This document shows, in pieces, positions 1 through 12,269 of a stretch of DNA of 64,000 nucleotides. The first letter of the stretch is position 1, and every line of letters begins with the position of its first letter. The stretch is from Alitta virens (lineage: Eukaryota > Annelida > Polychaeta > Phyllodocida > Nereididae), in contig OW028581.1 in assembly GCA_932294295.1 (NCBI GenBank), forward strand, positions 14,854,162-14,918,161. The letters run 5' to 3'. A program made the translations under genes and the position numbers. Under the pieces are notes generated by a model. It searched no databases. It was not told the origin of the DNA and saw nothing but the letters and a program-made list of their open reading frames with translations.

Positions 1-285
1 GGGCGTTCACACTGTCACAAGTGGGGATGGTGAGTGAGCGCAGATGACGAAAATTGTTAATCTTGCTTATCATTTTTCATACGTACTTCACTCGCGGAGC
101 AATGAATATCCATGGAGAGGGCAAAATCTTCAAGCATGTTTGAAATTTTGGTCAACGTTTGATGAGTGATATTGTTTACCCTTTTTATGGGAATCACTCG
201 GGAGTCGCCTGGCGAGTGGTTGGCGAGTGATCTACTGACTACCATCGATTGTCCACGCCCATCCATGCCCATCCATAGTTCAATC
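1..285. repeat. Interspersed repeat rich in GCGAGTG motifs (family R), copy 1
   Basis: This copy shares blocks with 25690-26160 (a GGGGATGGYGAGTGAGCG-type block, an AATATCCRTGGAGAGG-type block, and runs of TGGCGAGTG). It is more loosely related to 12270-12925. Open frames inside it on the minus strand resemble those of the 25.7-26.1 kb copy, so they come from the repeat and are not a gene. It is cut by the window edge. Confidence 0.6.
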
Positions 286-687
286 CACTAAAAACCATGA
301 CAACACAATGATGGCGTTCCTCATCAGTGTAACCCATTTTTAAACAGTATTTTGTAATTCCAAAAGTTAATTGTACAAAGTCTGCGAATTAATTCAACTC
401 CTCCTTGTCAATTAGTTATTTTTGTGTGGCAATGGTGTATATTATGAAACAAACTATATCCATATTTGATCTTGGTAAAACCTGTACAAGATCAGATAAG
501 ATAAAACAAACTTTTGATAAAATGAGATTATTTACAAAGCAAGAAGACCTAGTGAATAAATATGTGTTACTTGAATGTGATAATATGCTTTACAGATACA
601 ATGTAAATGGTTGAATAGTAAAAACTAGGATTTATCTTATCCATAAAATTGCATATATACATTCTGATGATGATGTCTTGATTGTAG

Positions 688-804
688 TTCCTACACCTTG
701 CCAACCCAACCTTTGCCAAAATGGAGGATCCTGCATTCCAAGTGGCACCAGATTCACTTGCAGATGTCCTACTAGCTTCACTGGATCAACTTGTGCTACT
801 CCTG
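688..804 (+). CDS. EGF-like domain exon (internal, phase 1-1)
   Basis: The 117-nt exon follows an intron ending ATTGTAG and stops at a GTATGA donor. It enters and leaves in phase 1, as typical EGF exons do. Its 38 full codons encode one EGF-like module with the six-cysteine order: PCQPNLCQNGGSC, then FTCRCPTSFTGSTC. The CxNGGxC and CxCPxxFTGxxC signatures are both present. EGF modules act outside the cell in secreted proteins, receptors and matrix proteins. The calcium-binding DxDE prefix is missing, so this is probably a non-calcium-binding module. The first exon and any signal peptide lie outside the window or were not recognised. The nearest compatible downstream exon is at 1841-1965. The domain call is strong; the wider gene is unknown. 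Confidence 0.85.
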
Positions 805-965
805 GTATGATAGATAAGTGCAAATGGCATGAAGCAGAAAGACACTAAAATGTTTTAGCATATAATTTCAGATCACATGCAGACCTATTTGAGCGGGGTG
901 GGTTATTCTTAGCATGGGATAAAAGAAACAAAAGTCCAGTGCACTAGTTACACAAAATACTGTAT

Positions 966-1830
966 GCTGTTGCTCACAAATTTGCATCATGGCAATCATC
1001 AACTGACAGCCTGCAGCCTGGATTGTTTGTTACAGCCCCTCAAATACTCCAACCTTACATAAAGTAATAAGCTTGTGATTTCTGATCTTTACCCTAAATA
1101 TAGTTGATTCTATGCCACTGTAATGACCTATTCCTGCAGCTGGAACTGACTAAAGGTAGTCACTTCTGTCTACTCCTAGCTGATAGTCGGCTTAGGTCGG
1201 TGAACTGCCAATAATAAGGTCACATCCTTTAAAATGGAAATAAAATAATAAAAAGCTTGTTGCAAATCTATTCATAAAGAAACAAGGACTTACGGGACAC
1301 CATTAGTCTCTACACCTACCACCATCAACTGGCACCCTCTGCCATGCACATAGGAAGCAGACTGACCTCAGTGCACCTGAACCATTTTTTTTTTAGAATG
1401 GATATTTGTTATTCACAGACAAATTAAACAAAATATAAACCTTGGTAATTATAAGAATTTCACATTTTATATCATAAATATATAGGTGCAGTAACCGGGT
1501 ATCTATCTTTTAAACAAGAAATGCAAAATTTGCGTAAGTCTCAACTTATGCACCAGATTGTTTTTTTTTTATATACCTGTATAAGTTTATTGTCGAGTCA
1601 ATGCATACGACATAAATTGTATTTCAATGATGCTGAAATCGATTGATTGTATGATTAAAACCAGATTATTGTTGTTGGTTGCTCCATTTCTTTTTCAATT
1701 TTCAGTTTGTCATCTTTGTTAAAATAAGGTTAATAATCCAAACAAATTTATAATAAATAAAATTCCTCGATAACTGTGCTGCAGGACTATTGCCTCGTTT
1801 ACTTGATAAACAAACTTGTGCAACAAAGAT
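966..1830. other. Intron/intergenic sequence, no gene seen
   Basis: AT-rich sequence between the EGF exon and its candidate last exon. A block near 1130-1210 (GTCGGCTTA and CTGTCTACTCC motifs) resembles, in inverted form, sequence at 5370-5470 in the first innexin intron, so it is probably a dispersed repeat. Confidence 0.4.
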
Positions 1831-1840
1831 CTTTTGTCAG

Positions 1841-1965
1841 AAAAAGCAAGTTACAGATGTACTGCATATGCAGCTCCAGACCATGAGCCTGCCCCAGGAC
1901 CATTACCATTGCTAAAGCCAGAGCCAGATACATATCCAAGCCGATGGAGATGTTGCAAAACATAA
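1841..1965 (+). CDS. Candidate terminal exon of the EGF-like gene, proline-rich tail
   Basis: An acceptor (CTTTTGTCAG) opens a phase-1 reading frame that matches the phase-1 donor of the EGF exon at 804. It runs about 41 codons to TAA at 1963-1965. The peptide has a short Cys-containing start (SYRCTAY), a proline/acidic stretch (PDHEPAPGPLPLLKPEPDTY) and an RWRCCKT end. No domain is recognised. Support is phase agreement, an open frame to a stop and the acceptor. Only a transcript would show it is spliced to 688-804, so this is a moderate-to-low call. Confidence 0.45.
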
Positions 1966-2385
1966 TATAGATGTCTTTCTCATCTGACTAAGGCCATTTT
2001 GCTATTTTGGAAGGATTTACTGAATATGTGAACTTGTAAATCATTGACATTTTATGTGTAAGTTGACACACTGAAAATTCGCTCTAAATGTTATTAAGTG
2101 ACTTTTACTATTCAAGCACCACTTTGGACTAAACATTATTAACTTTCAGCCATTTACTGTTCAGTGACTGTTTATTGATTTTGAAAAGATGCAGTTTTCA
2201 AACCAAAGTTATATATGTGAAACATGAGTGTATCTATATCTACCTTGTAACATATAAATAGTATACTAAAACCTTCAAATGACTACTGTGTTGTGTTTAG
2301 TGCTAATGACAACTAATGAAATTTGGAAATAACAGTATTGAATTCCAGATATACTCACAAGTAAAATTTCTTACCTAGCTTGAAT

Positions 2386-2434
2386 TAACCATTAAATATA
2401 ATAACCATTAAATATAATAACCATTAAATATAAA
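2386..2434. repeat. 16-bp tandem repeat, 3 copies
   Basis: Three perfect, adjacent copies of TAACCATTAAATATAA starting at 2386, 2402 and 2418. Confidence 0.85.
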
Positions 2435-2872
2435 CTGGAGGGCACACAGAGCGCCAACCTCCGCCAAGGTCGATAAGAATTATTGCTGATCAAATATGTA
2501 TGCAGTATTAGTTCATTCACATTTTGGTCCTAGTGTGGGCTTGTTTGTGCAAACCAGTCAGTTTCTCTTGGCATTATCCTTCTGCCGAACAAATTTCATC
2601 CAAATGCATTTTGAGATATCCTGGTAAACAACAAATAAATTAATTAATAATAAAAGTGAAATAAATAAGCCTGACCAAAAACATAACCTCCTCGACGAGG
2701 GTAATAAAGGGCGTAACCCACACACAGACAATTCATTATTAGCAAGGACTTGGTCACTCTTGAAGGGCCACTGCAACCTTACAAATAAAGACCATCAAAC
2801 ATTAAGAACCCATTGTTCAGCCATATCACTGATATCAATGAATACCGCAGAAAGGACATCAATATTGACATC

Positions 2873-3139
2873 AGCTGGGCGGTCTAGTGTTAGGACACTT
2901 GCCTGCTCCTCTAAAGGACCCGGATTCAACCTCAGGCCTGGGCACCTTTCATGAGCATCATCCCAGCCGGATGTCGTTTGGATGAGACGTTAAATTAGCC
3001 GTCACTTGTACTTAATGTCTATGCTGAGGCAAGTAAAAGGGGGTGAATGTGTGGACACCTCTCTCTCACCTCATCAATTAACCCTCAATAGCAGCAAGAA
3101 CTTGCCTTAGAGGGCTGCACCTCTAATATCATCATCATC
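2873..3139 (+). mobile_element. tRNA-derived SINE, family 2, near full length
   Basis: The head is tRNA-like: a GGTCTAGTGTTAGGACAC-type A box and a GACCCGGATTCAACC-type B box. The body carries CATGAGCATCATCCCAGC, a GAGGCAAGTAAAAG block and a CTTGCCTTAGAGGGCTGCAC end, followed by an ATC-rich tail. Other copies or parts lie at 7432-8010, 8237-8392, 13090-13185, 24106-24378, 56825-57010 and 60954-61233. Confidence 0.8.
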
Positions 3140-3299
3140 ATTACACGGTGATGAGATCACTTTCTGCTTGAAAATGTCAAATATCTTCAGAAAATGTTAG
3201 TCACGAGATCTAATGCTGCCAAACAACATCTCGGTAATAAAATTTGATTACAATAGGACTAGGACACACACAGGAACAATATAATACAAGCTTATCATG

Positions 3300-3580
3300 T
3301 TGGCTCAGTTTCAGGTCAGCCCACATTTGGCCCATGGTAGGTCAGCCCCACTGTCACATAGTGGATGTCAACTAAATTTTTGGCTGGCCAAACATCATTT
3401 TGGTCAAGTGTCGGCCCAACACCAGTTTGGCCCGCTTTTGCAAACGGCAGGTTGGTCCGCTGTCAGATAAACCCACCGTAATGAAAATGAAATCAAAGTC
3501 CAGCCAGCCCACTCTCCAGTTGGCCTGATGTTGGTCTGGATGATCTTTAAGGTATGATCGGTTTCCACACATTATTTGAC
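3300..3580. repeat. Degenerate TTGGCC-rich repeat
   Basis: Irregular short repetition of TTGGCC/TTGGCCC and GGTCAGCCC motifs in both orientations. It looks like an old MITE or minisatellite. No coding signal. Confidence 0.35.
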
Positions 3581-3821
3581 CAAAATGTCTTTTCCTTATG
3601 GCAAAACAAGTGGATATTAATTATGAATACTTAATAAGGTAGTGTTACCTGTTCGCTAGGAAAGCTGGTCTTCCGAGTATTAGAGGTCAGCTGTATTTAC
3701 AATAAAAAAAAATTCATATGACAATTAAAGAATACATTTTATTGTAACCCAAAGAATATGCCATATTAACCTGGGTCAGTATGGAATTAATGTTGACATA
3801 ATTTAGCATACTATCAGAGCA

Positions 3822-6312
3822 TCACACATCTTCTCCGTCATCTGCTTTTCGATTCCAAATTGGTGGATTATTCTTGTAATACTCCCAAAGTTCCGCAATT
3901 ACTTCAGCGACAACAATCTCATTGGTGTTGAGAGCCATGAGGCGTAGAACAAGGATTCCGTCCGGACGAAGATATTCTCCTACGAAACGACGAAGGCGCT
4001 TCTTGTCCGACTGGTCGATTTTGTCCATGATTCGAAGATATCGTTTGACGAACTTAGCATGATCCGTTCGGAGAAGTACTCGACCAAGCCATAAGAAGAA
4101 ACTGAACAGTGATGCAAAGCTGACAAAAATGAACCTGAAATGCAGAATGAAAACATCACAATTTGCTAGCTTGAGTAAGTAACATGACTAATCAAAAGAA
4201 GCAACACCATAATTACCAAGTCACAACCATGTATCATTGTCATGTGCCAAACATCCCAATACTTGCTTTCCTTTTGTGAACTCATGTTAAAATAACAATT
4301 CAGTGGATATCATATATGAAGAAAATTAGTATATCCTTTAATAGTGAAGTGTAATTTTTTAAGGTTTTATAGTACTTAAATTATGGCTTGAAATGATTGG
4401 AAGATATGGTACAATAAATACACTAACAATAAAATACACAAAAATACAAGAAAAATGGAATAATATTTTTTGAGTTTAGGCATTTTTCTGAATTGCCTGC
4501 TTGTCAGAACAAGAATTGCATAAACTCAGCACATGAACACCTAATTATTATGTAATTTCATTGTTAGCCAATAGAATATAAGGGAAATTGATTAATTTAC
4601 GGACATAATTAGGTCGCTGAGCTGTGAGGTGACGACACACAGTGAAGGATGCAAATGTTATGTCAGCAGTGATGGTTATCAAGAAAAGCGGACACAAAAT
4701 CCAGTTTTACTGGTATTTACGTTTGTATTACCTATTATTTGTATTAGAAAATGGATGACTTGGTTATTGTTAACGATATCTATGGATTTAATCGTTTTAA
4801 CTGATGTAAAGGGCCCGAATGCAAAACAGCTTCAGCTGATCTCGCTAGCCTTTTAAAATATATTTGAAATAAAATAAACTACATAAAACTTGCAACAACT
4901 CACCAAAACCAGATGAAAATGAAGATTTTCTCATTGAACAAATTAATTGGAAGGACACATTGCACTGTGTATCGATGTAGATTGCCCAACTGCCTCACCT
5001 GAAAAATAGCAAAATTTTAACCCAGTCAATTTATAAAGGATTGTCATTATATTTTACCATGTACCTTATCAAATGAAAGTGAGAAAAAATGGATCATTTT
5101 AAATTACAACAAGCGCTGTTACATTTGTGTGGCACCTTATGAAATTCAGTTTATATTAGGGAGACTTCTTGACCAAAAAGAGATAGTACAGTTAGTTGCA
5201 TTAAAAACGGCCTGTCAAATTAAACCTAAGCAAAGCTAGACAACTTATGCTATACGATGCTACCTGCCACTAAACAGAACTGTCTGGCTATAGCTGGCTA
5301 CTAAAAGCCAGATCTAGTACATGCAGCACCATATGAAATAAATTTCATACATTTAACAAAGTTTATATTTTTTGGTGTAAGCCGACTATAAGGTGGGCGT
5401 AGACAGAAGCAGCCAGCTTTAGCCAGTTACCGCTACAGCCAGGAATAGGTCGCTACAGCTGTCTAGAGTCAAACATATTTTACGAAACAAACTGTATTTA
5501 GTAAAATATAGTCAAAATAAAATAAAACTCACTTTGAAATCACATAAAGTAACTCGAGGAAAACGCTTTGACCCAACCCAATCCTTGGATGTTACCAGGC
5601 CCCGAATGACTTGAACGCCATAGAGATGATATTCAGAACCCATGAAGGTATCGAGAAGGAAGAACTGACCGATGGCATTTGCTAAGTAAAGGAACTTCAC
5701 CACCATGTAGACTGCCAGGAGGTATGTGCCGTGGTTCATGCCGCAGAGATTGAGACATCCCTGGGAGACCGTTTGGCGACATCCGGCACCTCTCGTCCGA
5801 CGACCCCTGAGCGTTGCACAGAAACGGTCAATCTGTCTTACGATATAACGTAGGGTTTTTTCTTGAGTCTCTGCTTCGTGCATGTTCTGAGCGGCATCAC
5901 TTAACGCTGCGATGGCGATCCCAGAGCGTCCATTCATCAGATTCCAAAGGGTATTGGGAAGGTAAAAGAAAATGGCTTGGATAAGAAGGATAAATGGTAC
6001 CCATTGGTAATACAATAGCTCTTCCTTTGGTTGATTGCCTACAGGAACATCGTCACTAAACGGATTGTAGTAAGTGTTCGACACCCAACAAACTTTGTTC
6101 GCATATTCCTCGTAATTACCAGTGAAGTAAGCTGGAACCCAGCACTGGATCGGATCCCCCACATATTGTTTTGTACTTACAACTATAGCAAAACCAACTA
6201 AAATCATAACGGTGTAGCTGTGAGATATTCGATCGATGAAGTCGTCATCTCTTCGTCGACTCGCTCCACCTCCAAACCCAAGAGGAGACAAGAATCCTAA
6301 AATCTTCGACAT
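3822..6312 (-). CDS. Innexin gap-junction protein, complete, three exons
   Basis: The exons are 5533-6312, 4904-4998 and 3822-4134, in minus-strand order, giving about 395 residues, a usual innexin length. Exon 1 starts with ATG at 6312 and ends in phase 0 at GTGAGT; exon 2 ends in phase 2 at GTGAGT; both acceptors are TTTCAG-type. Four membrane spans are visible: [14 protein letters not shown] (TM1), the [10 protein letters not shown] family signature opening TM2, [18 protein letters not shown] (TM3) and IFIFIWFW continuing into [15 protein letters not shown] (TM4). Loop 1 has [10 protein letters not shown]...VCW and loop 2 has LCDF...VQC, i.e. the two cysteines per extracellular loop that innexins use. 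Innexins form intercellular channels and hemichannels in the plasma membrane. The C-terminus ends in an acidic DDGEDV. Nothing looks broken. Paralogue identity (unc-9-like or other) cannot be set here. Confidence 0.96.
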
Positions 6313-6424
6313 CTTTAGCTATTTTCTTTGGCTATTTGTCTTTTTGATATCTTTGAATATCAACCGTATATTTGGTTCACTATCAAATCAATCTTGGGGT
6401 AATTTCCCATGTTTTTTTTAAAGT

Positions 6425-7430
6425 GGAAACACTTGCCCTAAATTACAAATGCAAGTTACAGTTCCCTAATGAAGAAATTTACTTTGAGTGATATTGGGGA
6501 GCTATAATACAGTGCGATGGTAAACTTCTGAGCATTTATCAAACTTGATGTTTGTCTCTGTTCAGTTTTGGTGGTCTTCTTCCATTAAAAAGTCACAAAA
6601 CTATAAATCGTAAAATTTTTGTCATGCTGGAATGTATTATTAAGACATTCCTCTATTTCCAAAGACTTGTGTAAGCATGGTAAATGGTTAAGTTTAATCC
6701 ATGGTCATTGCAAAGTGTAAAGTGCAATCTTAAATGTTAAAACTCTCGCAGTAGTAATGTTTCCTTCTGACCAAAACTAAATAACACAACAATTCAGATT
6801 TCCTGTTTACATATGTATTGCATTTGTTTACGCTTTGGCATTCCTCAGTTTCACGCTTCAATAACTTCCAATCAGCGATCAGAACTGACCAAAGCTTTGT
6901 GAAAATCAATCAAATGGGTCTGATCAATTTGTTAAGAGATTCACACAAGAAGGACTCTTTGATACTATAATACTAGAGCAAGACTTGGTCAGACACGCTA
7001 AACACAAGGATTAGGCTCTTAGCATGCAGATAAGGGGGGGGGGGGGGGTGCAATGATCCGTGAATAATAATTGGAAAATATGGTGTCAGTAACCTGGAAA
7101 GCTCTAGAAAAATTCAATCAGGATTTGTTGCATAAATAAACACAATGATGGAATATATCATAATGGCAAAAAAAAAGCCACTGAAATATAAAACTCTAGC
7201 TCAAATATAATCAAATACAAGTTCAGTTATCTAAGTTAGTTTTCCTTGAAATTTCAAAAATAACTGTCAACCAGTCAGATTATTTATGCCTGCTAGTGTA
7301 TACACTCAGGCATAACTGGAATGGATTTGATTTAATGAATTCAATGTCCTCATTCGGGAGGTAACTTTTCACAAACACTGTGACCTTTTGAAATATATTT
7401 AAAAGAGTGTCCATTTTTGCACCACAGCTA
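6425..7430. other. Intergenic sequence upstream of the innexin, no gene seen
   Basis: AT-rich, with a G homopolymer of about 14 bases near 7026. The innexin promoter should lie in its left part, but no clear core-promoter motif could be fixed. Confidence 0.4.
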
Positions 7431-7431
7431 G

Positions 7432-8010
7432 GAAACTGCGTTGTCTGATGGTAAGACACTTGCCTGCTCCTCTGAAGAAACCAGGTTCAATACCGGGCCC
7501 AGGCTAGCCTGGCAGCAGTCCTGTCATTTGTCGTGGTATGTTGTAACATGTTGAATAAATATTACCTGGAAAATGTACACGCATCAGTGCCTACTATCAC
7601 CATTTCACATCATTGAAAATGAGTAATTAGGTTCTAAAGTCATTCAGTGATAACATTAATACATTTTAAGAAGCAGAAGATGAAATAGCCAATTAACTGC
7701 ATGAAAATTATGATTCTGTACAAATAACAGCGTGTCAAGGTTAGTAATAGTGTGTGCATTCATTATTTTCCTGTATAAAATCGCATGATATAGTAATCCC
7801 ACAAAAAAAAAAGATATAAAGATTGCTGCATGGCATGAGCAACTTCCCAGCTGGATGTCTTTCAGATGAGATGTTAACTTGGCGGTCCCTTGTACTCGGT
7901 GTCTAAGCTGAGGCAAGTAAAAGACCCAACCCATGGGGATAAATGTGTAACATGGATGGACTCCTCCTCTCCTCTGTCTCACTCCATCAGTTGACCCTCA
8001 CTAGTTTTGT
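7432..8010 (+). mobile_element. Split SINE family 2: head 7432-7503, body 7828-8010
   Basis: The head carries GATGGTAAGACACTTGCCTG and the B-box-like CAGGTTCAATACC. The rest of the family-2 body (GCATGAGCAACTTCCCAGC to CATCAGTTGACCCTCA) appears only 325 bp later. The sequence between is unrelated. Either an insertion split one element or two partial copies lie together. Confidence 0.55.
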
Positions 8011-8147
8011 AATATTTTAACACTGTCAATGAATGTTTTCTCCACACACACAAATTACGTGGTTTAATTAAAGCATGGTTTTAATTGGAAAATATCAAGA
8101 AATTGATGTGATAAACAATGAATGATAGAATCACATGATGGATAAAT

Positions 8148-8424
8148 AAATAGATAGACAGACAGACAGCTAGACAGACAGACAGACAGACAGACAGCTA
8201 GACAGACAGACAGATAGATAGATAGATAGATAGATATGGAAAGTGCAGCCCTCTAAAGCAAGAACGTGCAGCTCTCTAAAAGATCCCACCCATGGGGTAA
8301 ATGTGTAACATGAGTGGACTCCTCCTCTCACCTCATCAATCAACCCTCGATAGCGGGAAGAACTTGCCTTAGAGGGCTGCACTTTCCACATCTATCTATC
8401 TATCTATCTACCTATCTATCTATT
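8148..8424. repeat. GACA/GATA microsatellite framing two converging SINE-2 tails
   Basis: A (GACA)n/(GATA)n tract runs to about 8237. Then GGAAAGTGCAGCCCTCTAAA, the minus-orientation start of a SINE-2 tail, is met by a plus-orientation tail ending AGAGGGCTGCACTTTCCA. A (TATC)n tract follows to about 8424. The whole block is roughly palindromic. Confidence 0.7.
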
Positions 8425-8997
8425 TATCCTTGACCAGTATTTAAGGAAAACATTCTAAGTTTTTTTTTGTAACAGGATCTTGTGTCTGGTTTGAATAATT
8501 TACCTATTGGCAATCTTTCTTTTTTGTCTGTGACATCAAACCTATCTGAAATACTTTTCATGCTACATCATGTAGAATCATGAAAATTGAACATTCAACA
8601 CTGGGCACCAACTCTGCCTTTTACAGTCTGTTGTAGGTAATATGGGGTAGCTCAGCTTACCCCATTCCTCCCTGTACGATGTCATTTTCAATTAACCCAA
8701 TCAAGTTAGTGCTTATGTCATTAACAAATTAATACATGCCAAAATTATTAATCCAACAGCTCTATTGGCTTTACTTCCATGTAAGATAATCTAATATTGA
8801 CTTCCACTTGACTTGGAGATTATCTGGCTAACAAAGATTATCACTAATAGATTAGCCCTAATGTAATGCATTACGTACCATAATACCAATTAATACCAAA
8901 CAAAATGAAATGAAGGTATGCCTGATATGAAAATCAGGAATTAGCATGTGTTGATAATGTAAATAATAATAATAATACTAATTTATTTTATAAAGCG

Positions 8998-9031
<34 letters not shown>
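8998..9031. repeat. (AT)n microsatellite
   Basis: About 16 AT dinucleotides in a row. Confidence 0.9.
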
Positions 9032-9036
<5 letters not shown>

Positions 9037-9290
9037 GCTTTGAATTGCTTTACAGATTGCAAATTTTATTTTTTTTATTATATGATGACTGTTACAATAA
9101 AATCTATAAAATATCAATTATACAAATTTAGGTTTTATTTTTTAGGAAATTAAAAACAGTCAATCAAAATATTTTAAAAGAGTCTTCTCAGAATTGTCAC
9201 CCAGAGAAATGTATATGAGGGTGCTTTAAAATTGGTGGTTTAAAAAAAAAAAAAATTCAAAACATTGCTCCGCGCACTTTTTTCCATTCC

Positions 9291-9416
9291 TACATGGCCA
9301 AATGTGCCACGTGCATTTTCCATGAGAAGGATAAATGCATGGAAAACGCATAGTTTTTAGCTAATTATAATGAGTCCTAACGCATGGAAAACACACTTGG
9401 CACATTTGGCCATGTA
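9291..9416. mobile_element. Hairpin MITE, family B, copy 1
   Basis: Inverted ends: TACATGGCCAAATGTGCCAC at the left and its near complement ending GGCACATTTGGCCATGTA at the right. Internal GCATGGAAAACGCAT motifs also pair. The same element occurs at 54510-54662 and 60157-60310. No coding capacity. Confidence 0.85.
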
Positions 9417-9419
9417 TGA

Positions 9420-10550
9420 TAAAGATCAACTACCGTGCAAAAAATTTACCTCCAAGTTTTGAGTTTAAGCCTTGCCACCACCTACTCGAAGTTTCCATGC
9501 AAATCGCAATAGAGCCAATAGAGCGACCAGGTCTCAGAAAAGATGACAACATATTGCTCATTAGGAAACCAATTCCTAAACTGGTTCAATACAGAATGCT
9601 CACCAGGAGAGATGTTCTCAGACATTTCTTCTATTTTGAAACATAGCACTGCATATGCAGCAAACCCTCAGCAAACGTACAGACGTTTACAAAGACGGAA
9701 AGAATGCCCATTAGCTTTCCTGGGCAAATTCCATGCCAGAATTCTGTCATTGTCTTTGTGTAATAGTAGGTATGAATCACTGGTCTATCATAGAACTTAA
9801 AATTTTGCTATTTAACAAAAGAGTAAAATTTGGGTTCACATAATCTTGTGTAGGACACTAAGGAAAAGTGAAACAACATTTAACAAAGTGTGAAATTACA
9901 AATAAGTGCAGATATAATACTATCAAAACAACTAAAATCAACATTTCGACCTATTCAAATTTGCCTAATGATTGTATTATACATAAAATTTTCATAACAT
10001 CAAATTACAAATGAATATTCATGTCACAGAACATTGATATTATATTAAAAATCAAGCTTAGCTCAAACTATTTCAAATGTATGCAATGAGAACATTTTGT
10101 TTGTAGGGAACATTATTTCTGCAACTCAAGACGTACTTCTGAAGCCAGTAATTGTTTATGTTACAACCCTAGCTCTGTCTACTCTCTCACATGACAACGA
10201 TGTCAAGGTTAATTAAATGTAATAATTTATGTAATTTGTGTATATTAGAAATATCATCAAACTTAGACTATTTCAAAAATATACACAATTGAGGATAAGA
10301 GCAATATTCCAAAAGTTAATTTCAGTGTATAACTGATTTTTATGGTAAGAATAAACTGTCAGTTCATGCTGCACAAGTTCGATGGCATTCTATTCCAGAT
10401 TTCTGTGAATGCCCACTTTGTTTTTTTTAGTAAGAATTAATAAGTCAAAATGTGTGTTGAGTCTGAAGTTTGTGTTAATTATGATATTGTTCACATAATA
10501 TCTAGTACGAGCTCTGCACTGAAACAAAACCTCACTGTATGATGCACTGG
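9420..10550. other. Long intergenic stretch, no supported gene
   Basis: Two overlapping plus-strand frames between 9416 and 9800 are open but show no recognisable domain or splice context. The rest is AT-rich with no clear signal. Confidence 0.4.
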
Positions 10551-10551
10551 C

Positions 10552-10690
10552 AGATTTAGGGGTTTGCAACCCACCCCCTTGGCCTGGAGCGGTCCCCGCA
10601 ATACATTTTTTAATTTGTCAACCCCCCCCCCCCCCCCCCACCGTCCCTGTGAAAAAATTTCTGGATCCGCCCCTGAGATGGTGTGCAGTC
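10552..10690. repeat. GC-rich interspersed repeat with C homopolymer
   Basis: A run of about 18 C residues (10621-10639) sits inside a block ending TCTGGATCCGCCCCTGA. The composition differs sharply from the flanks, and the block looks like a dispersed repeat. Confidence 0.4.
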
Positions 10691-10819
10691 CATTACAAAT
10701 TCAAAAAAAATTTGTTTGGTGCACCGACCTGTACAAGTAACAATTTGTCAAATAAATAGAATTTACATGTTATTATTATTAGACTACTTTGGTCCATGCA
10801 TTAAAGGCATTGAAGCTGG

Positions 10820-11002
10820 TGTGGTGGTGGATTAGGGCTTTACGTCCTGTATTTATGCACCTGATGGGCTAATTAGGACAGGTAGGGACCTTGTCCGGAG
10901 ACGAAGTATGAAACAGCCATCCAACATAGGCTCGACCGGGAATTGAACCCGGGACCCAGTGGTTGGAAGCCCAGCGTGCTACCACTGAGCTAGGCCCCCA
11001 CC
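10820..11002 (-). mobile_element. tRNA-derived SINE, family 1, full copy
   Basis: On the minus strand it starts GGGGGCCTAGCTCAGTGGTA (A box) and has GGTTCAATTCCCGG (B box). The anticodon-loop region reads CTTCCAACC, suggesting descent from a tRNA-Gly(TCC)-like gene. The 3' part ends CCTAATCCACCACCAC. Other copies: 22426-22610, 58095-58298, 62371-62549 and a diverged one at 13186-13375. Confidence 0.88.
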
Positions 11003-11966
11003 AATAAGCATTGAATCTAACCTGATTGATGAACTGTAGAAATATGGTGATTGATACAGTGGTGTCCATACACACTCTATTACTTGCAGAAAACAGTTTG
11101 TTTGCAGCTCTTTGTGCCTTTTTTTTTTACATTATATATATATATATAAGTATTCACAGTACTTTCAGCTGTTTCCAAAACTTCCCTTTTTTAGAGGAAG
11201 GCAGGGAAAAATGGACCCCCTAACTTTGAACCCCTACAGCTTGCAAGGGTTTTATCTTACAACCACTAAGTTGTTACAAAGCTGTTAAGAGCACACAAAT
11301 TTATCCGTTTAATGACAATTTAATGCATTCCCTCTTTTAGAATGACCACAAATTTAAAATAATGTAAAATGCTGTATTGTCCAATTTTGCCCCGTGCCAG
11401 GGGCACATACTGTTGGAAGTTTTATCTAAAAGTTCTGCTTCATACCATGAACTAAAACAGTTAAGTAGCCAGGATTGGGCTGCCAAGAATGAAGTATAGT
11501 ATAGTCAATAAAGGCTATTTATAAATATAGTGGTCGAAAAAATGTAAATATTTTATGAAAAACAGTGGTCCATACCTGACATTGAAAAAAGGAACGGTTA
11601 AGGATCATTAAGCACAAGACGCATAACTCTTATGCTTAATAAGTCTATTACCAGGTACCCTCATTATATTTTGCATTTTGTCTGCCAGTTAAAGAAGTCA
11701 ATGCAGATAATCTTCTTTAATGACCCATTGATTATATAATTTCAATAATTTAGGTTTAAATGGGTGCTGGTTTCAACCATTTCCATAATTTTCACTATGT
11801 GATTATTTTGTTTGTCATGCCATTAAAATTCTAGGTGTATCACCTTGCCAAAAGCCACCTTATTTTCCCTGCTTTGGACATCAACAGATTCTACAACCTT
11901 GTAGAGACACATATATCACTAAATATACATTTCAACAAAGGAGCTTACGTCAGTTATTCCTCCAAT

Positions 11967-12015
11967 ATGATGTTAACTTTAATGTTGATTACTAGCAGCA
12001 TTCTCATTGAAAAAG
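11967..12015 (+). CDS. PAN-domain secreted protein, exon 1: signal peptide
   Basis: ATG ATG opens a 16-codon exon ending in phase 1 at a perfect GTAAGT donor. The peptide MMLTLMLITSSILIEK is a compact hydrophobic signal sequence, with cleavage likely just after the junction. The next exon at 13614 is phase-compatible and continues A-V-G-N-A-L-E-G. A longer upstream frame exists from 11835, but the signal peptide favours the ATG at 11967. Confidence 0.65.
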
Positions 12016-12269
12016 GTAAGTGATCAATGTATAGAGGTTTTGAGTTCATTTTTCAAGAAAAACAATCATAGGCAGTAAGGATGGATGGTTTTCTGGGTCA
12101 TTATGGAGTTATGCATCTGTATTAGGCCTTTTTGAAGTAATGCAATCTGGCAAGAACCACAATTGGTACAAGGTCCAAAATTGGGATTCACCAAGAATAG
12201 AATTGGTCTTATATAACAAGGTGGCCTAAGTAGTGAGAACTGCGTTTGCACTGTTATGGATACAACCTA

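Noticed and set aside
57..272. 71-codon minus-strand open frame with a similar partner at 25876-26133
   Set aside because: The similarity comes from shared repeat family R; no other sign of coding.
10820..11002. tRNA-Gly gene
   Set aside because: A and B boxes are present, but stems are poorly paired and the unit continues into a shared 3' body repeated at several sites: a SINE.
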